Notes: generated from the letters alone by a model not told the origin. DNA of 64,000 bases from Bugula neritina (GCA_964035545.1 OZ037766.1:33395773-33459772); one strand, 5' to 3'. Shown: positions 13,601-23,865, counted from the first letter of the stretch. Numbers and translations are program-made.

Positions 13601-16600
13601 TATATATTACTATACGTATGCTACAGGAGAGAAGCCAGGCTGCTAGAAGAACACACTCTCAATCAGTCGAGGCTCCAGGACTCACAAGATGCCAAACTGG
13701 AAGTCCGGGAGGCCGTCTACCGACAGGAAATGGGGTCTCTACGAGCTCAGAAGAGTCTGCTGATGGAGCGTCTTGGAGAGTCTGTAGATGAGGTTAGCAG
13801 ATACAAGGAGGAGAATAGAGGTGAGTATTCTGTGACTACAGACCATGTGCGTCTCTTACAGCGTATACTCACACAGCTGTGTTATTCACTGTAGAGTATA
13901 GACTATACACTGTAGAGTATAGACTATACACTGTAGAGTATAGACTATACACTGTAGAGTATAGACTATACACTGTAGAGTATAGACTATACACTGTAGA
14001 GTATAGACTATACACTGTAGAGTATAGACTATACGCTGTAGAGTATAGACTATATGCTGTAGAGTATAGACTATACGCTGTAGAGTATAGACTATACGCT
14101 GTAGAGTATAGACTATACGCTGTAGAGTATAGACTATACGCTGTAGAGTATAGACTATACGCTGTAGAGTATAGACTATACGCTGTAGAGTATAGACTAT
14201 ACGCTGTAGAGTATAGACTATACACTGTAGAGTATAGACTATACACTGTAGAGTATAGACTATACACTGTAGAGTATACACTATACACTGTAGAGTATAG
14301 ACTATACACTGTAGAGTATAGACTATACACTGTAGAGTATAGACTATACGCTGTAGAGTATAGACTATACGCTGTAGAGTATACACTATACACTCAGTCT
14401 ACCCTGTGTACTGTATAGCCTCTGTTCTCTCTCATCATAGACTTGGCTCATGAAAATCAGCTGATGTCGTCGTTCACTGGTAACATCTCGGACATGTTGG
14501 CCATGGCCAGCTCTAGTAAATGTGATGCCAACAACAGTCAGTATAACTCGGCATTCGATGAACAGACAACAGGTTCGTTTCCCTCAACTCACTTTACTCT
14601 CGACATGTTTGTCGTTTAGTCTGTCTGTCTGTCTATCTGTTAGTCTGTCTGTTAGTCTGTCTGTATGTCTCTAACTGTTTGCTGATTTGCTCCTGCAGAC
14701 TTCCTGCCATTTGGTGCGAGTCCCGACCCGGTGAGACGTCTGATTGGCGATGAGACGCTCAACAGCACTCTCCGAGACAGTCACACTCACTCCAGTCCCT
14801 CAAAGTCTGCCAGGTCTAATGACCACCACAACTCTACCTCCACACCAAAGAAAGCCAGCATGAACCGGTCTCCATACGACACACGAGGTCAGGTTTCAAG
14901 GTCGTCTCGCTCTCACAACTCCTCAAAGTCTTCCAGCCACAAGTCCAGGTCTTCCAATCACGACCAGCGTGCAGCGTCGCCCCTCAGCAGGAAGTCTCAG
15001 TCTGCCCGCACCTCCCCGGCACACGGGAAAGGCTCCAGAAACGTATCTCCCAGGTAAGAGAGCTGCTGGTTCCGGACTAGTCACTTGTGTTTTGTGAATA
15101 CTTTTGCCATATCGCACATTCATTGCCTGTAGTTACTGTCACACCTCCTCTGTCACACCTCCTCTGCCACACCTCCTCTGTCACACCTCCTCTGTCACAC
15201 CTTCTCTGTCACACCTCCTCTGTCACACCTCCTCTGTCACACCTACTCTGTCACACCTCCTCTGTCACACCTCCTCTGTCACACCTCCTCTGTCACACCT
15301 CTGTCACACCTCCTCTGTCACACCTCCTCTGTCACACCTTCTCTGTCACACCTCCTCTGTTACACCTACTCTGTCACACCTACTCTGTCACACCTACTCT
15401 TTCACATCTCCTCTGTCACATCTACTCTGTCACACCTACTCTGTCACATCTCCTCTGTAGCATCTACTCTTTCACATCTACTCTGTCACATCTACTCTGT
15501 CACACCTACTCTGTCACACCTCCTCTGTCACACCTCCTCTGTCACACCTACTCTTTCACATCTCCTCTGTTACATCTCCTCTGTCACATCTCCTCTGTTA
15601 CACCTACTCTGTCACACCTCCTCTGTCACACCTCCTCTGTCACATCTACTCTGTCACACCTACTCTGTCACACCTCCTCTGTCACACCTCCTCTTTCACA
15701 CCTCCTCTGTCACACCCACTCTGTCACACCTCCTCTTTCACACCTACTCTGTCACACCTACTCTGTCACACCTCCTCTGTCACACCTACTCTGTCACATC
15801 TACTCTGTCACACCTACTCTGTCACACCTCCTCTGTCACACCTCCTCTTTCACACCTCCTCTGTCACACCCACTCTGTCACACCTCCTCTTTCACACCTA
15901 CTCTGTCACACCTACTCTGTCACACCTCCTCTGTCACACCTACTCTGTCACACCTACTCTGTCACACCTCCTCTGTCACACCTTCTCTGTCACATCTACT
16001 CTGTCACACCTACTCTGTCACATCTCCTCTGTCACACCTCCTCTGTCACATCTCCTCTGTCACACCCACTCTGTCACATCTCCTGTCACACCTCCTCTGT
16101 AGCATCTACTCTGTCACACCTACTCTGTCACATCTACTCTGTCACACCTCCTCTGTCACACCTACTCTTTCACACCTACTCTGTCACACCTCCTCTGTCA
16201 CACCTACTCTGTCACACCTCCTCTGTCACATCTACTCTGTCACACCTACTCTGTCACATCTCCTCTGTAGCATCTACTCTGTCACACCTACTCTTTCACA
16301 TCTCCTCTGTCACACCTCCTCTGTCACACCTACTCTGTCATACCTCCTGTCACGTATCTGTCACACCTCTGTAGCATCTCCTCTGTCACATCTCCTCTGT
16401 CACACCTCCTCTGTCTCACCTACTCTGTCACATTACAGGTCCAACCCAGAGCCCGATGTCTCCCCTACAAGTGGGCGTGGTTTACCCTTGTCTAGACTGT
16501 CTGCTATTCGTGGAGCTGAAGATAGCTACGCTGAAAGTCTTAATGTAAGTCCAATAGTCTGAGTTTATGTCTCTCTCTTCATTTACTTCAACTCTGTCTC

Positions 16601-16824
16601 ACTTGCGTACCAGCCACAGTGATCTCTTCGTAAGAATGGTTAGCAGTTCTCTCAACTATCTGTAGTCCTCCTCCACTGGATCTCTCGTTGCTGAGCGGTT
16701 TCTTCGTGATCAGCGACAGAGAACTTTAGCCTTAGAGCAGATGTTGGATCAGCATATCCAGGGGTTACGCGAGGACAGCAGGCTACTAATGCAAGACAGT
16801 GATTCCTACTTGCACAGTTTTTGA
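4690..16824 (+). CDS. CEP63: CEP63 orthologue (centrosomal coiled-coil protein), 19 coding exons
   Basis: Coding exons: 4690-4826, 5221-5332, 5543-5713, 6606-6696, 7228-7324, 7793-7973, 8473-8618, 9694-9780, 9968-10100, 10183-10245, 11078-11181, 11715-11880, 12293-12391, 13116-13237, 13627-13820, 14441-14572, 14699-15053, 16439-16544, 16666-16824. All borders are GT-AG, phases agree, and the total of 2,655 nt gives 884 residues. Diagnostic blocks are N-terminal GHG...LMTSCESELSELIRQIDIM (residues 17-44) and the C-terminal short coil AERFLRDQRQRTLALEQMLD (841-860); both match vertebrate CEP63, as does LTALRLENQHLQEQ (483-496). Residues about 47-640 are heptad-rich coiled coil. Exon 17 (residues 679-796) is a Ser/Arg-rich disordered insert that makes the protein longer than human CEP63 (about 700). 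In vertebrates CEP63 and CEP152 form the ring around the parent centriole that recruits PLK4 for centriole duplication; DEUP1 is a vertebrate paralogue. The start is the first ATG after an acceptor. Fourteen of the 18 introns hold private minisatellites. Confidence 0.92.
4838..5176. repeat. 13-bp minisatellite, CEP63 intron 1
   Basis: About 26 copies of tatctctctactg with few variants (tgcat, ctata). The unit is pyrimidine-rich on the coding strand, starts 11 bases after the intron 1 donor and nearly fills the intron (4827-5220). Confidence 0.97.
5371..5538. repeat. Degenerate TA/GT-rich repeat, CEP63 intron 2
   Basis: Imperfect copies of the motif agtatgtgtataactag, mixed with shorter fragments (tatataatctg). 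Fills most of intron 2 (5333-5542). Confidence 0.85.
6185..6603. repeat. 12-bp minisatellite, CEP63 intron 3
   Basis: Tandem actgtgtaatat units mixed with a longer variant that includes actaactat. The array runs right up to the acceptor of exon 4 at 6605. The first part of the intron (5714-6184) is unique AT-rich sequence with nothing recognisable. Confidence 0.95.
6710..7170. repeat. 17-bp minisatellite, CEP63 intron 4
   Basis: About 27 copies of gttactgagtactacta with tagt/tggt and tact/tatt variants. Starts within 20 bases of the exon 4 donor. Confidence 0.96.
7530..7785. repeat. 13-bp minisatellite carrying GTAAGT, CEP63 intron 5
   Basis: About 19 copies of tagtgtaagtaca/tagtgtaagtata. 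Every unit contains GTAAGT, the best-fit 5' splice-site consensus, in the coding-strand orientation. The array ends directly at the acceptor of exon 6. Confidence 0.95.
7965..8425. repeat. ~31-bp minisatellite derived from the exon 6 donor junction, CEP63 intron 6
   Basis: About 14 copies of a unit with the parts attctacagttggt, gtgagtagagagag and tat, 28-34 bp long. The first copy starts inside exon 6: its last codons (aattctacagttggt) are the start of the unit and the real donor GTGAGT at 7974 is the unit's GTGAGT. Each copy therefore repeats an acceptor-like ttctacag and a donor-like gtgagt. Confidence 0.95.
8638..9680. repeat. 45-bp minisatellite, CEP63 intron 7
   Basis: About 23 copies of a 45-bp unit containing acagtacatctctctac, tctctactatcatatgat and atatactcat; some units lack one ctctacta block. 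45 is a multiple of three and the unit is stop-free in two opposite frames, producing false 286- and 366-residue ORFs. Confidence 0.97.
9785..9945. repeat. 22-bp minisatellite, CEP63 intron 8
   Basis: About 7 copies of a 22-bp unit with the core tacatctagtagattatg. Confidence 0.92.
10255..11055. repeat. 20-bp minisatellite, CEP63 intron 10
   Basis: About 40 copies of ttactttatataatactgta, passing at the right end into a related variant with tacatacaagtgtatagt. Nearly fills the intron (10246-11077). Confidence 0.97.
11195..11690. repeat. Trinucleotide AGT/ACT-rich array, CEP63 intron 11
   Basis: Imperfect (agt)n with tandem sub-blocks (tagtggtagtaatattactgg, given as tagtggtagtaat + attactgg). 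Around 11510-11580 the strand bias flips from agt to act and back, so the transcript could fold on itself. Stop-free in several frames. Confidence 0.93.
11885..12285. repeat. 14-bp minisatellite, CEP63 intron 12
   Basis: About 28 copies of tctatatactactg with tgtc/tctc/tttc variants. Begins right at the exon 12 donor. Confidence 0.96.
12395..13110. repeat. 19-bp minisatellite, CEP63 intron 13
   Basis: About 37 copies of tgtgttatacctgagtgtc with tgat/tgtt, gtgtc/gtgtt and gagt/gaat variants. Ends at the acceptor tgatacag of exon 14, which itself looks like a mutated unit. Confidence 0.96.
13245..13618. repeat. ~20-bp minisatellite with donor-like GGTGAGA, CEP63 intron 14
   Basis: About 18 copies of tatattactaggtgagag (18-22 bp). 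Each unit contains AGGTGAGA, close to the real exon 14 donor AGGTGAGT at 13236-13243, from which it probably arose. Confidence 0.95.
13890..14395. repeat. 21-bp minisatellite, CEP63 intron 15
   Basis: About 24 copies of a 21-bp unit (core gactatacactgtagagtat). The middle copies have cgctg instead of cactg, a block of variants that suggests local homogenisation. Open in three frames on both strands. Confidence 0.97.
15125..16435. repeat. 14-bp pyrimidine-rich minisatellite, CEP63 intron 17
   Basis: About 93 copies of tgtcacacctcctc with tact/tcct/atct variants. The coding strand is almost purine-free apart from A, resembling an extended polypyrimidine tract, and the array runs into the real acceptor (cacattacag, 16438). 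Open in one frame for 491 codons, an artefact. Confidence 0.97.
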
Positions 16825-17388
16825 TTGGTCAATAATTTGGTACATTCATTCTGATTGGATATTGCATGTTCAGTCTAGATTGGTAATATCTATTATATCA
16901 TCATTGTGCTGGTTTAATTCCAGTGTTACATCCATTTTGATTCGTTTGTATTGTCCAATCAGATTGTGAAGTTCACTGGTGGGAATCCCAGAAAACTCTG
17001 CTATGAAAAGTGCTTGTGAAATTGCTAGTTTTGTTTTAATATATTCAACCATTAGTTCAGTGTGCTTAGAATTGTGCAGCTAATTATTCTGAGTGTGATA
17101 GTCCGAGTGTGATAGTCTGAGTGCTAGGTGATATGACACGCAATATTTATGTGCAATTCTGTAGTCTGCATGAAAATTCTATGACTAAACTTTGGTTCGT
17201 GGCTTTTTATTGGCCTGGTCTAATTTAAGCATATAATCTAGCTAGCCAGGCTACGCTTTAAGGCCCTGCGCTTGATGTCTCTAATATTAACATTTAATTT
17301 ATATCTCCTTGTCTTCTATGCAGATGTTTTCCTAAGTTTTAGAATATTTATTTATTGTTTGCTCTGTGTTGTCTTGAAGCATACAACT

Positions 17389-17394
17389 AATAAA
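17389..17394 (+). terminator. CEP63 poly(A) signal AATAAA
   Basis: AATAAA about 565 bases after the CEP63 stop codon, at the end of unique sequence and just before the intergenic repeats. The 3' UTR (16825-17390) has no other feature. Confidence 0.65.
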
Positions 17395-17518
17395 CTTATT
17401 TTGCAAGATTAGCCCAGTTTTCTTCAATTGTTCGAAGTTGGATTATTGTCAAGTTATACCCACTTTTACTTGTTGATTATAACCCACTTATCTCACACCT
17501 GAAACTGTCTATTATGTA

Positions 17519-18230
17519 GTTTAAATAGTTTATTATATCTATAAATAGTTTATTATATATATAAATAGTTTATTATATATATACATAGTTTATTATGTAT
17601 ATAAATAGTTTATTATATCTATAAATAGTTTATTATGTATATAGATAGTTTATTATATATATAAATAGTTTATTATGTATATAAATAGTTTATTATATAT
17701 ATAAATAGTTTATTATATATATACATAGTTTATTATGTATATAAATAGTTTATTATATCTATAAATAGTTTATTATGTATATAAATAGTTTATTATATAT
17801 ATAAATAGTTTATTATATATATAAATAGTTTATTGTGTATATAAATAGTTTATTATGTATATATATAGTTTATTATATCTATAGTTTATTATATCTATAA
17901 ATAATTTATTATGTATATAAATAGTTTATTATGTATATAAATAATTTATTATGTCTATAAATAGTTTATTATATATATAAATAGTTTATTATATATATAC
18001 ATAGTTTATTATGTATATAAATAGTTTATTATATCTATAAGTAGTTTATTATATATATAAATAGTTTATTATGTATATAAATAGTTTATTATATATATAA
18101 ATAGTTTATTATACCTATAAATAGTTTATTATGTATATAAATAGTTTATTATGTATATAAATAGTTTATTATATCTATAAATAGTTTATTATATATATAA
18201 ATAGTTTATTATGTATATAAATAGTTTATT
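17519..18230. repeat. 20-bp minisatellite, CEP63 to gene A intergenic
   Basis: About 35 copies of ataaatagtttattatgtat with atgt/atat/atct variants. Confidence 0.96.
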
Positions 18231-18515
18231 ATACATGTAATACACCACACAATATATTACATGTAATACACCACACAATATATTACATGTAATACACCAC
18301 ACAATATATTACATGTAATACATCACACAATATATTACATGTAATACACCACACAATATATTACATGTAATACACCACACAATATATTACATGTAATACA
18401 CCACACAATATATTTCATGTAATACACCACACAATATATTACATGTAATACATCACACAATATATTACATGTAATACACCACACGATATATTACATGTAA
18501 TACATCACACGGAGG
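18231..18515. repeat. 26-bp minisatellite adjoining the previous array
   Basis: About 11 copies of a 26-bp unit (core catgtaatacaccacacaat). It abuts the 20-bp array without spacer although the units are unrelated. Confidence 0.95.
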
Positions 18516-18577
18516 AATTATACACATGATAATCAAACTTAATCAAGTAAAGGTGAGAGTAGAAACACTAGTAGGTA

Positions 18578-18583
18578 TTTATT
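18578..18583 (-). terminator. Gene A poly(A) signal
   Basis: TTTATT on the plus strand (AATAAA on minus), 163 bases downstream of the gene A stop codon. Confidence 0.6.
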
Positions 18584-18745
18584 GAAATTTTTTTAGAGAG
18601 TTTACTTTATGAATTTTACTAATAGAACAGATATTAATGAATGTGACGAATTTTCACAAAAGCATAAATACAGAATGACAGTAAAATGGAATCTACAAGC
18701 AGTTAAGCTGTTTAGATTAGTCTATAGCTCGCTTCATACTCGATA

Positions 18746-20999
18746 CTAATTGTTGTTAATGTCACACTCCACTGTGTTCGGCTGAACGCACACCCGGATG
18801 TTGCTGTTGTAATGTGTTCCTAAGGCACAGTTCTGTAGAATGGGCACAGAGTTACTACACTGGTAGAATGAGGAGCAGGAACAGGGGTTCGGGTAATAGC
18901 CAAATGGGTCTGTGCAGACAACTTCTAAAATGGAGTTCAAAATAAAAAATGTGAGTCATTATATTAAATTACAGTTTGTGAAATTAATTACAGTATATAC
19001 AACAATGGTATGTCTACCATAAAATATTTGTACCTACAGAATGAAATATTTAGTTATAGTATAGAACTAACATATTGTATATAAACCATATATTCGCTAC
19101 TTATTACTGAACAAATTTACAACTATTGTAATACATTTTCATAAAGGATTGTATTGGGTGTGACTAAAATGGGTGGCCACCCGGTGTCGCGGGCCGTGAC
19201 ACCCATTTTAGTCACACCCCATTGTATTTCACTATTAAAATGAAATCATCCAATATTATGATAAGTATATGTGTATTATTGTAACACAAAAACGACTGCC
19301 ATGTATGGAATATGATATATTAAATGTGTAATATAATAATAAATAAAAGTTTTACCACAAGACTGTAGCTCTGTACTTGTAGCTACTGTTGTTGATGTAG
19401 CGGTAGATATAGTAGTGGATGTGGTTGTAGGTGTAGTGGTAGGTGCAGTGGTAGGTGTAGTTGTAAATGTAGTTGTAGGTGTAGTGGTAGGTGTAGTGGT
19501 AGGTGTAGTGGTAGGTGTAGTGGTAGATGTAGTTGTAGATGTAGTTGTAGGTGTAGTTGTAGGTGTAGTTGTAGGTGTAGTGGTAGGTGTAGTGGTAGGT
19601 GTAGTGGTAGGTGTAGTGGTAGGTGTAGTGGTAGGTGTAGTGGTAGGTGTAGTGGTAGGTGTAGTGGTAGGTGTAGTGGTAGATGTAGTTGTAGATGTAG
19701 TTGTAGGTGTAGTTGTAGGTGTAGTTGTAGGTGCAGTGGTAGGTGTAGTGGTAGGTGTAGTGGTAGGTGTAGTTGTAGGTGTAGTAGTAGGTGTAGTGGT
19801 AGGTGTAGTGGTAGGTGTAGTTGTAGGTGTAGTAGTAGGTGTAGTGGTAGGTGTAGTTGTTGGTGTAGTTGTAGGTGTGGTGGTAGGTGCAGTGGTAGAT
19901 GTAGTTGTTGGTGTAGTGGTAGGTGTAGTGGTAGGTGTAGTTGTTGCTACTGAAGCTGCAGATGTTAGAGTTGGTTTGTTGGAGTTGTTTGTTTCAACGC
20001 AATTTGCTCCGTCCAAATTTGAATAAGCTAAAAGAGGTAAAAGCAGAAAAATATTACTTTTAGTTGAAATAACCTTCAAATATTCAACTATTTTAGCTGC
20101 AAGCCTAAGTGTGGAGTTTCAATAAAAAGATGATAAATAACGTGACCAAATAATTGCTGTACTTCTGCGTGTCATGTGCTGGAATAAAATAATGATCAAT
20201 ATCAAAAGTTAATTTAATTTAAATGTATTTGATTCAAAATATGCGATGCAGTCTAACAGATATTTTATGTTCACAGATATTTGCAAAACAGATTCGAGTC
20301 CAGTGGAAACTGCAAGTTTTGCGATGAGCAGAAAACTAAAAAAAACAGAGTGCTAGTTGTGGAAACTAGCAGATATTTAGGCACACACATTTCTCCAAAC
20401 ACTTGAGTCTTATTTATTGCTTATTTATCTCTACCTTGATAAATGGTTAAGGAGTTATCTTTCTTGCATTCAGGACAAGTATCAACCAAGTTCAAGGTTG
20501 TGTTAGAAAGATAGCAGAGTTCCTTTGTCTCAGAGTAACCGAATGTGTTACAGCTGATGTCTAACTGGAGTAGGCAAAGACCTCCACACTCTATTGCTGA
20601 TCTTACATCATAGAAAGTGTATGAGAGGTCAATGGTGGTGAAGGGAAGCTTTCTAAAGCTGATGCCACAGTTGCTAGCTGAGAGGGCAAAGGTCAGCCAC
20701 GCCCACATTGTAGTCTGCAATCAGGTGAGTAGTTAGAGTTGGTATAGAGTAGTTAGAGTTGGTAGATTAGTTAGAGTTGGTAGATTAGTTAGAGTTGGTA
20801 GAGTAGTTAGAGTTGGTATAGAGTAGTTAGAGTTGGTATAGAGTAGTTAGAGTTGGTAGAGTAGTTAGAGTTGGTAGAATAGTTAGAGTTGATAGAGTAG
20901 TTAGAGTTGGTATAGAGTAGTTAGAGTTAGTATATAATATGTAGTTACCAAGAGTACAGCTAAACAGCTGCCTGTATTTCTCTGAATCTGGTAAATCAT
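18746..20999 (-). CDS. Gene A: secreted PAN / Thr-rich / chitin-binding protein
   Basis: Four exons on the minus strand: 20999-20949, 20714-20435, 20027-19356, 18924-18746; phases 0, 1, 1; 393 residues. Residues 1 to about 33 form a hydrophobic signal peptide spread over exons 1-2. Residues about 34-110 are a PAN/apple-like domain with the pattern YTFYDVRSAIECGGLCLL...C.TFGY...LCYLSN. Residues 111-334 are a mucin-like linker of about 45 TTPT-type repeats, expected to be O-glycosylated. Residues 337-393 are a type-2 chitin-binding (peritrophin-A) domain, CTDPFGYYPNPCSCSSFYQC and further cysteines, ending with three Asn. The role is inferred: an extracellular chitin- or glycan-binding matrix, mucus or cuticle protein. 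It shares architecture, exon phases and sequence with genes B and C, so the three are tandem paralogues. The exon 1 call rests on phase and equal length (51 nt) with gene B. Intron 2 (20028-20434) is unique sequence without features. Confidence 0.82.
19156..19219. repeat. Perfect 20-bp inverted repeat (hairpin) in gene A intron 3
   Basis: Arms 19156-19175 (gggtgtgactaaaatgggtg) and 19200-19219 are exact reverse complements around a 24-bp GC-rich loop, set in otherwise AT-rich intron. Looks like a short hairpin element or MITE remnant. Confidence 0.85.
19400..19945 (-). repeat. 12-bp coding minisatellite (Thr-rich linker of gene A)
   Basis: About 45 copies of aggtgtagtggt (plus strand), read on minus as TTPT. 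Unlike the other arrays, this one is inside an exon and in frame; both exon ends have phase 1. Confidence 0.95.
20728..20940. repeat. ~20-bp minisatellite, gene A intron 1
   Basis: About 11 copies of gagtagttagagttggtata and a shorter form without the final ta. Read on the gene's strand, each unit contains ctctaac, a good branch-point match. Confidence 0.92.
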
Positions 21000-21512
21000 C
21001 TTTGTATGAGGTTGTTTTATATCTCCTGTGAAGTATTGTAACATATTTATAACTAATTATAATATAACCTAGTGTAATATAGTATAATATACACTAGTAG
21101 TTTATATAGTATAATATATACTGAAACTTCACCTTATTCATATCAGGGGGACAAACAAGTGCTGACTGTTTAGAACCAGCACATGTAGATGCCTCTCCAC
21201 TCCTATTCCGAGTCTGTTATGATAATTTAGTTTTCTTATAAACTAAGATTACTCAAAATAATCGTTAGTTCAGGAAAGATAAGATGGCAATTGGATGATA
21301 TTGAGAATGGAAAATCTATAATACTTATAAGCTGTAAGTGATGTGAATGACCTCCTGTATATTCTAAAGATCCAAATAACTAGATTGAGGTTCACTGACC
21401 TTTATATTGAGTTATTAGGCTACTCTAGTATCACACATTATAATGGAAAATATTCTTATCTCTTTCACCTTTCATTTTCTTCATCATTTATATAGGGGTA
21501 ACGGAGGGGGGG

Positions 21513-22408
21513 AGGCACAACGGGCTGAATTTTGAATTTTTTGCTCTTATTCGTCTGTTTTTTAAGTTATTACAGGTATCAGTTTGTTGTTTCTATCTCT
21601 CTCACAACTTTCAGAATAATGAAATTTTCATGACAAAAAATTCGGCCCATTGTGCCCCGGTACCGGGGTACAATGGGCCACTGGGTGGGACACGACAAAT
21701 ATATTGAAACTTTGCTGATTTTGTTGCATTTGATCTTTATTTATTTAACATTAAAAATAAATAAAAATGCTCTTTCAGATCTAAAGCAAAAACCATGTTT
21801 TAGCTGTACAGTTTGTGCCACCACAGATAACAAGGGGAGGTAAAATTGAACGCACATCACTCAGTTCTACGGTGCCATTATCATTACTGTTTAGAACTAA
21901 AAATGTTTTTTTATTTTCACTTCACACGAACTTTTATTGAAAAAAACTTCAGTAACTTGTGCTACAATGTTCCAGGTGGACTCTTTTCTATGAATTGTAG
22001 TTAAGGTGGCTGAAGTTTGTGGCTGAAGTACGGAAAGGGGGAGGGAGGAAATCAGCAAATCACAATTTATTTTAGTCAAATACATGTATATCTCCTCAAT
22101 GATATAATGTATAATGAATATCATGACTATTTACTAGTAGCAACAGCAGAGTGTTTTGTATTATGTATAAAATAGCAAAGCTATAACTTCACCAGATGTA
22201 CATATTAGGGGAGCTTCACCTTGTAGTCTTGTAATCTTACCATGATGTCTTTGATATTTTACAAAAAGGTTAGAAATGGCTATATCTATAAATTTTAGTA
22301 ACATTTTAACCAAATTTTTGGGCAAACAAACTAATAACAGTGATCAGGGTGCAATAATCAGGTGGCCCATTGTGCCTCGGTCAGCGTGGCCCATTGTGCC
22401 CGGTGTGG
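21513..22408. mobile_element. Adjoining MITE-like elements with GGGCACAATGGGCC-type terminal repeats
   Basis: The left piece 21513-21658 begins with ggcacaacgggctgaatttt and ends with the near reverse complement (aattcggcccattgtgcccc). A second starts at 21661 (ccggggtacaatgggccac) and ends with ggtggcccattgtgcctcgg at 22361-22380. A further copy of the terminus is at 22386-22403. Where the two pieces meet, 21644-21679 forms a 36-bp near-perfect palindrome. No transposase frame is visible, so these are non-autonomous. The superfamily is not resolved. Confidence 0.6.
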
Positions 22409-22467
22409 CACAATATATATATATTACGCTATCTAATATATATATATTAATATCTAATATATATATA

Positions 22468-22733
22468 TTACGCTCACATTTAATGCTCATCAATGACATT
22501 AAATGATTGAGCACTCTCACCATGGTCACAAACTCAAGCTGCTAACATTTAGCAATGCTCGTGACTCTTAGGTGACCCCTAGAGTCACTTGAGCACTCTG
22601 GCTTGGGTTTACACACCTTTTAAATATGCTTTAGTAAAACTATAAGTTTCTACTATTGCAAAAGTGTGGGCCATGGTACTCTGCTCTGTGCTGATGAGGG
22701 GACAAATCCCGAAACAGCTGCTGTCCACAGATT

Positions 22734-22813
<80 letters not shown>

Positions 22814-23075
22814 AATCTGTGGACAGCAGCTGTTTCGGGATTTGTCCCCTCATCAGCACAGAACAGAGTACCATGGCCCACACCTTCGCAATAGTAAAAC
22901 TTATAGTTTTCCTAAAACATATTTAAAAGGTGTGTAAACTCAAGCCAGAGTGCTCAAGTGACTCTAGGGGTCACCTAAGAGTCACGAGCATTGTAAAATG
23001 CTAGCAGCTTGAGTTTGTGACCATGGTGAGAGTGCTCAATCATTTAATGCCATTGATGAGCATTAAATGAGAGCG

Positions 23076-23080
<5 letters not shown>
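22468..23080. repeat. 0.6-kb palindrome: ~270-bp arms around a (TA)n centre
   Basis: Left arm 22468-22740 and right arm about 22806-23080 are nearly exact reverse complements (few differences, e.g. gctaacatttagc against gctagcattttac) around about 65 bp of TA repeat. Further TA repeats flank both outer ends. No coding content is evident; mirrored ORFs on the two strands are a consequence of the symmetry. Confidence 0.93.
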
Positions 23081-23142
<62 letters not shown>

Positions 23143-23174
23143 GCCATTATATTAATCAAATCTCATTTTACTTC

Positions 23175-23226
<52 letters not shown>

Positions 23227-23865
23227 TACATCTTAAATCTCTAGTGCTTTAGGCCTTGACTGGATGATGGTTTAGACTCACACAAGAATTGTTATATGAG
23301 CATACATATGGTATATAGCATATAGGATATATAGCACGTAGCATATAGGATATAGCGCATAGTATATAGTACATAGCATATAGCATATAACATATAGGAC
23401 ATAGCACATAACATATAACATGTAGCATATAGCATATACATGATTTATATATTCATGTTACTTACAGTTTTAGACTCCCACAGTGTAACCCCACAATGCA
23501 GACAAAGTAAGAGTTACGTTGTAAAACAGGTAACTTGCGTAACACACAAAACTCTACTATAGTTACATAAACACCAACTTAATATAGGCTTCTAACTATA
23601 TTGCTATTTACATACTACATTTATAGAATAAATCTTTGATATCCTGTGTAATTCTCTTAGGTTTTAGGTGTCTGTTTCCCCTCTCATTGTTTGTTTTGTG
23701 TTGCATGTAATACATGGAAAAAATATACAAGCTTTTTCATTCCACATGTGTTTGGCCAACGTGATTAGTCAAAATCAATTGCTACTAGGAATTAATGTAA
23801 ATTTAATGCTTTGTGCTAACAGTTGGCCATAATATTACTACCTAATGCAGCTAATAGTGAAGGGG

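Noticed and set aside
15087-16562. 491-codon ORF with a repeated HLLCHTSSVTP-like peptide
   Set aside because: It is the 14-bp array of CEP63 intron 17 (three units make 42 bp, stop-free). It merely runs into exon 18.
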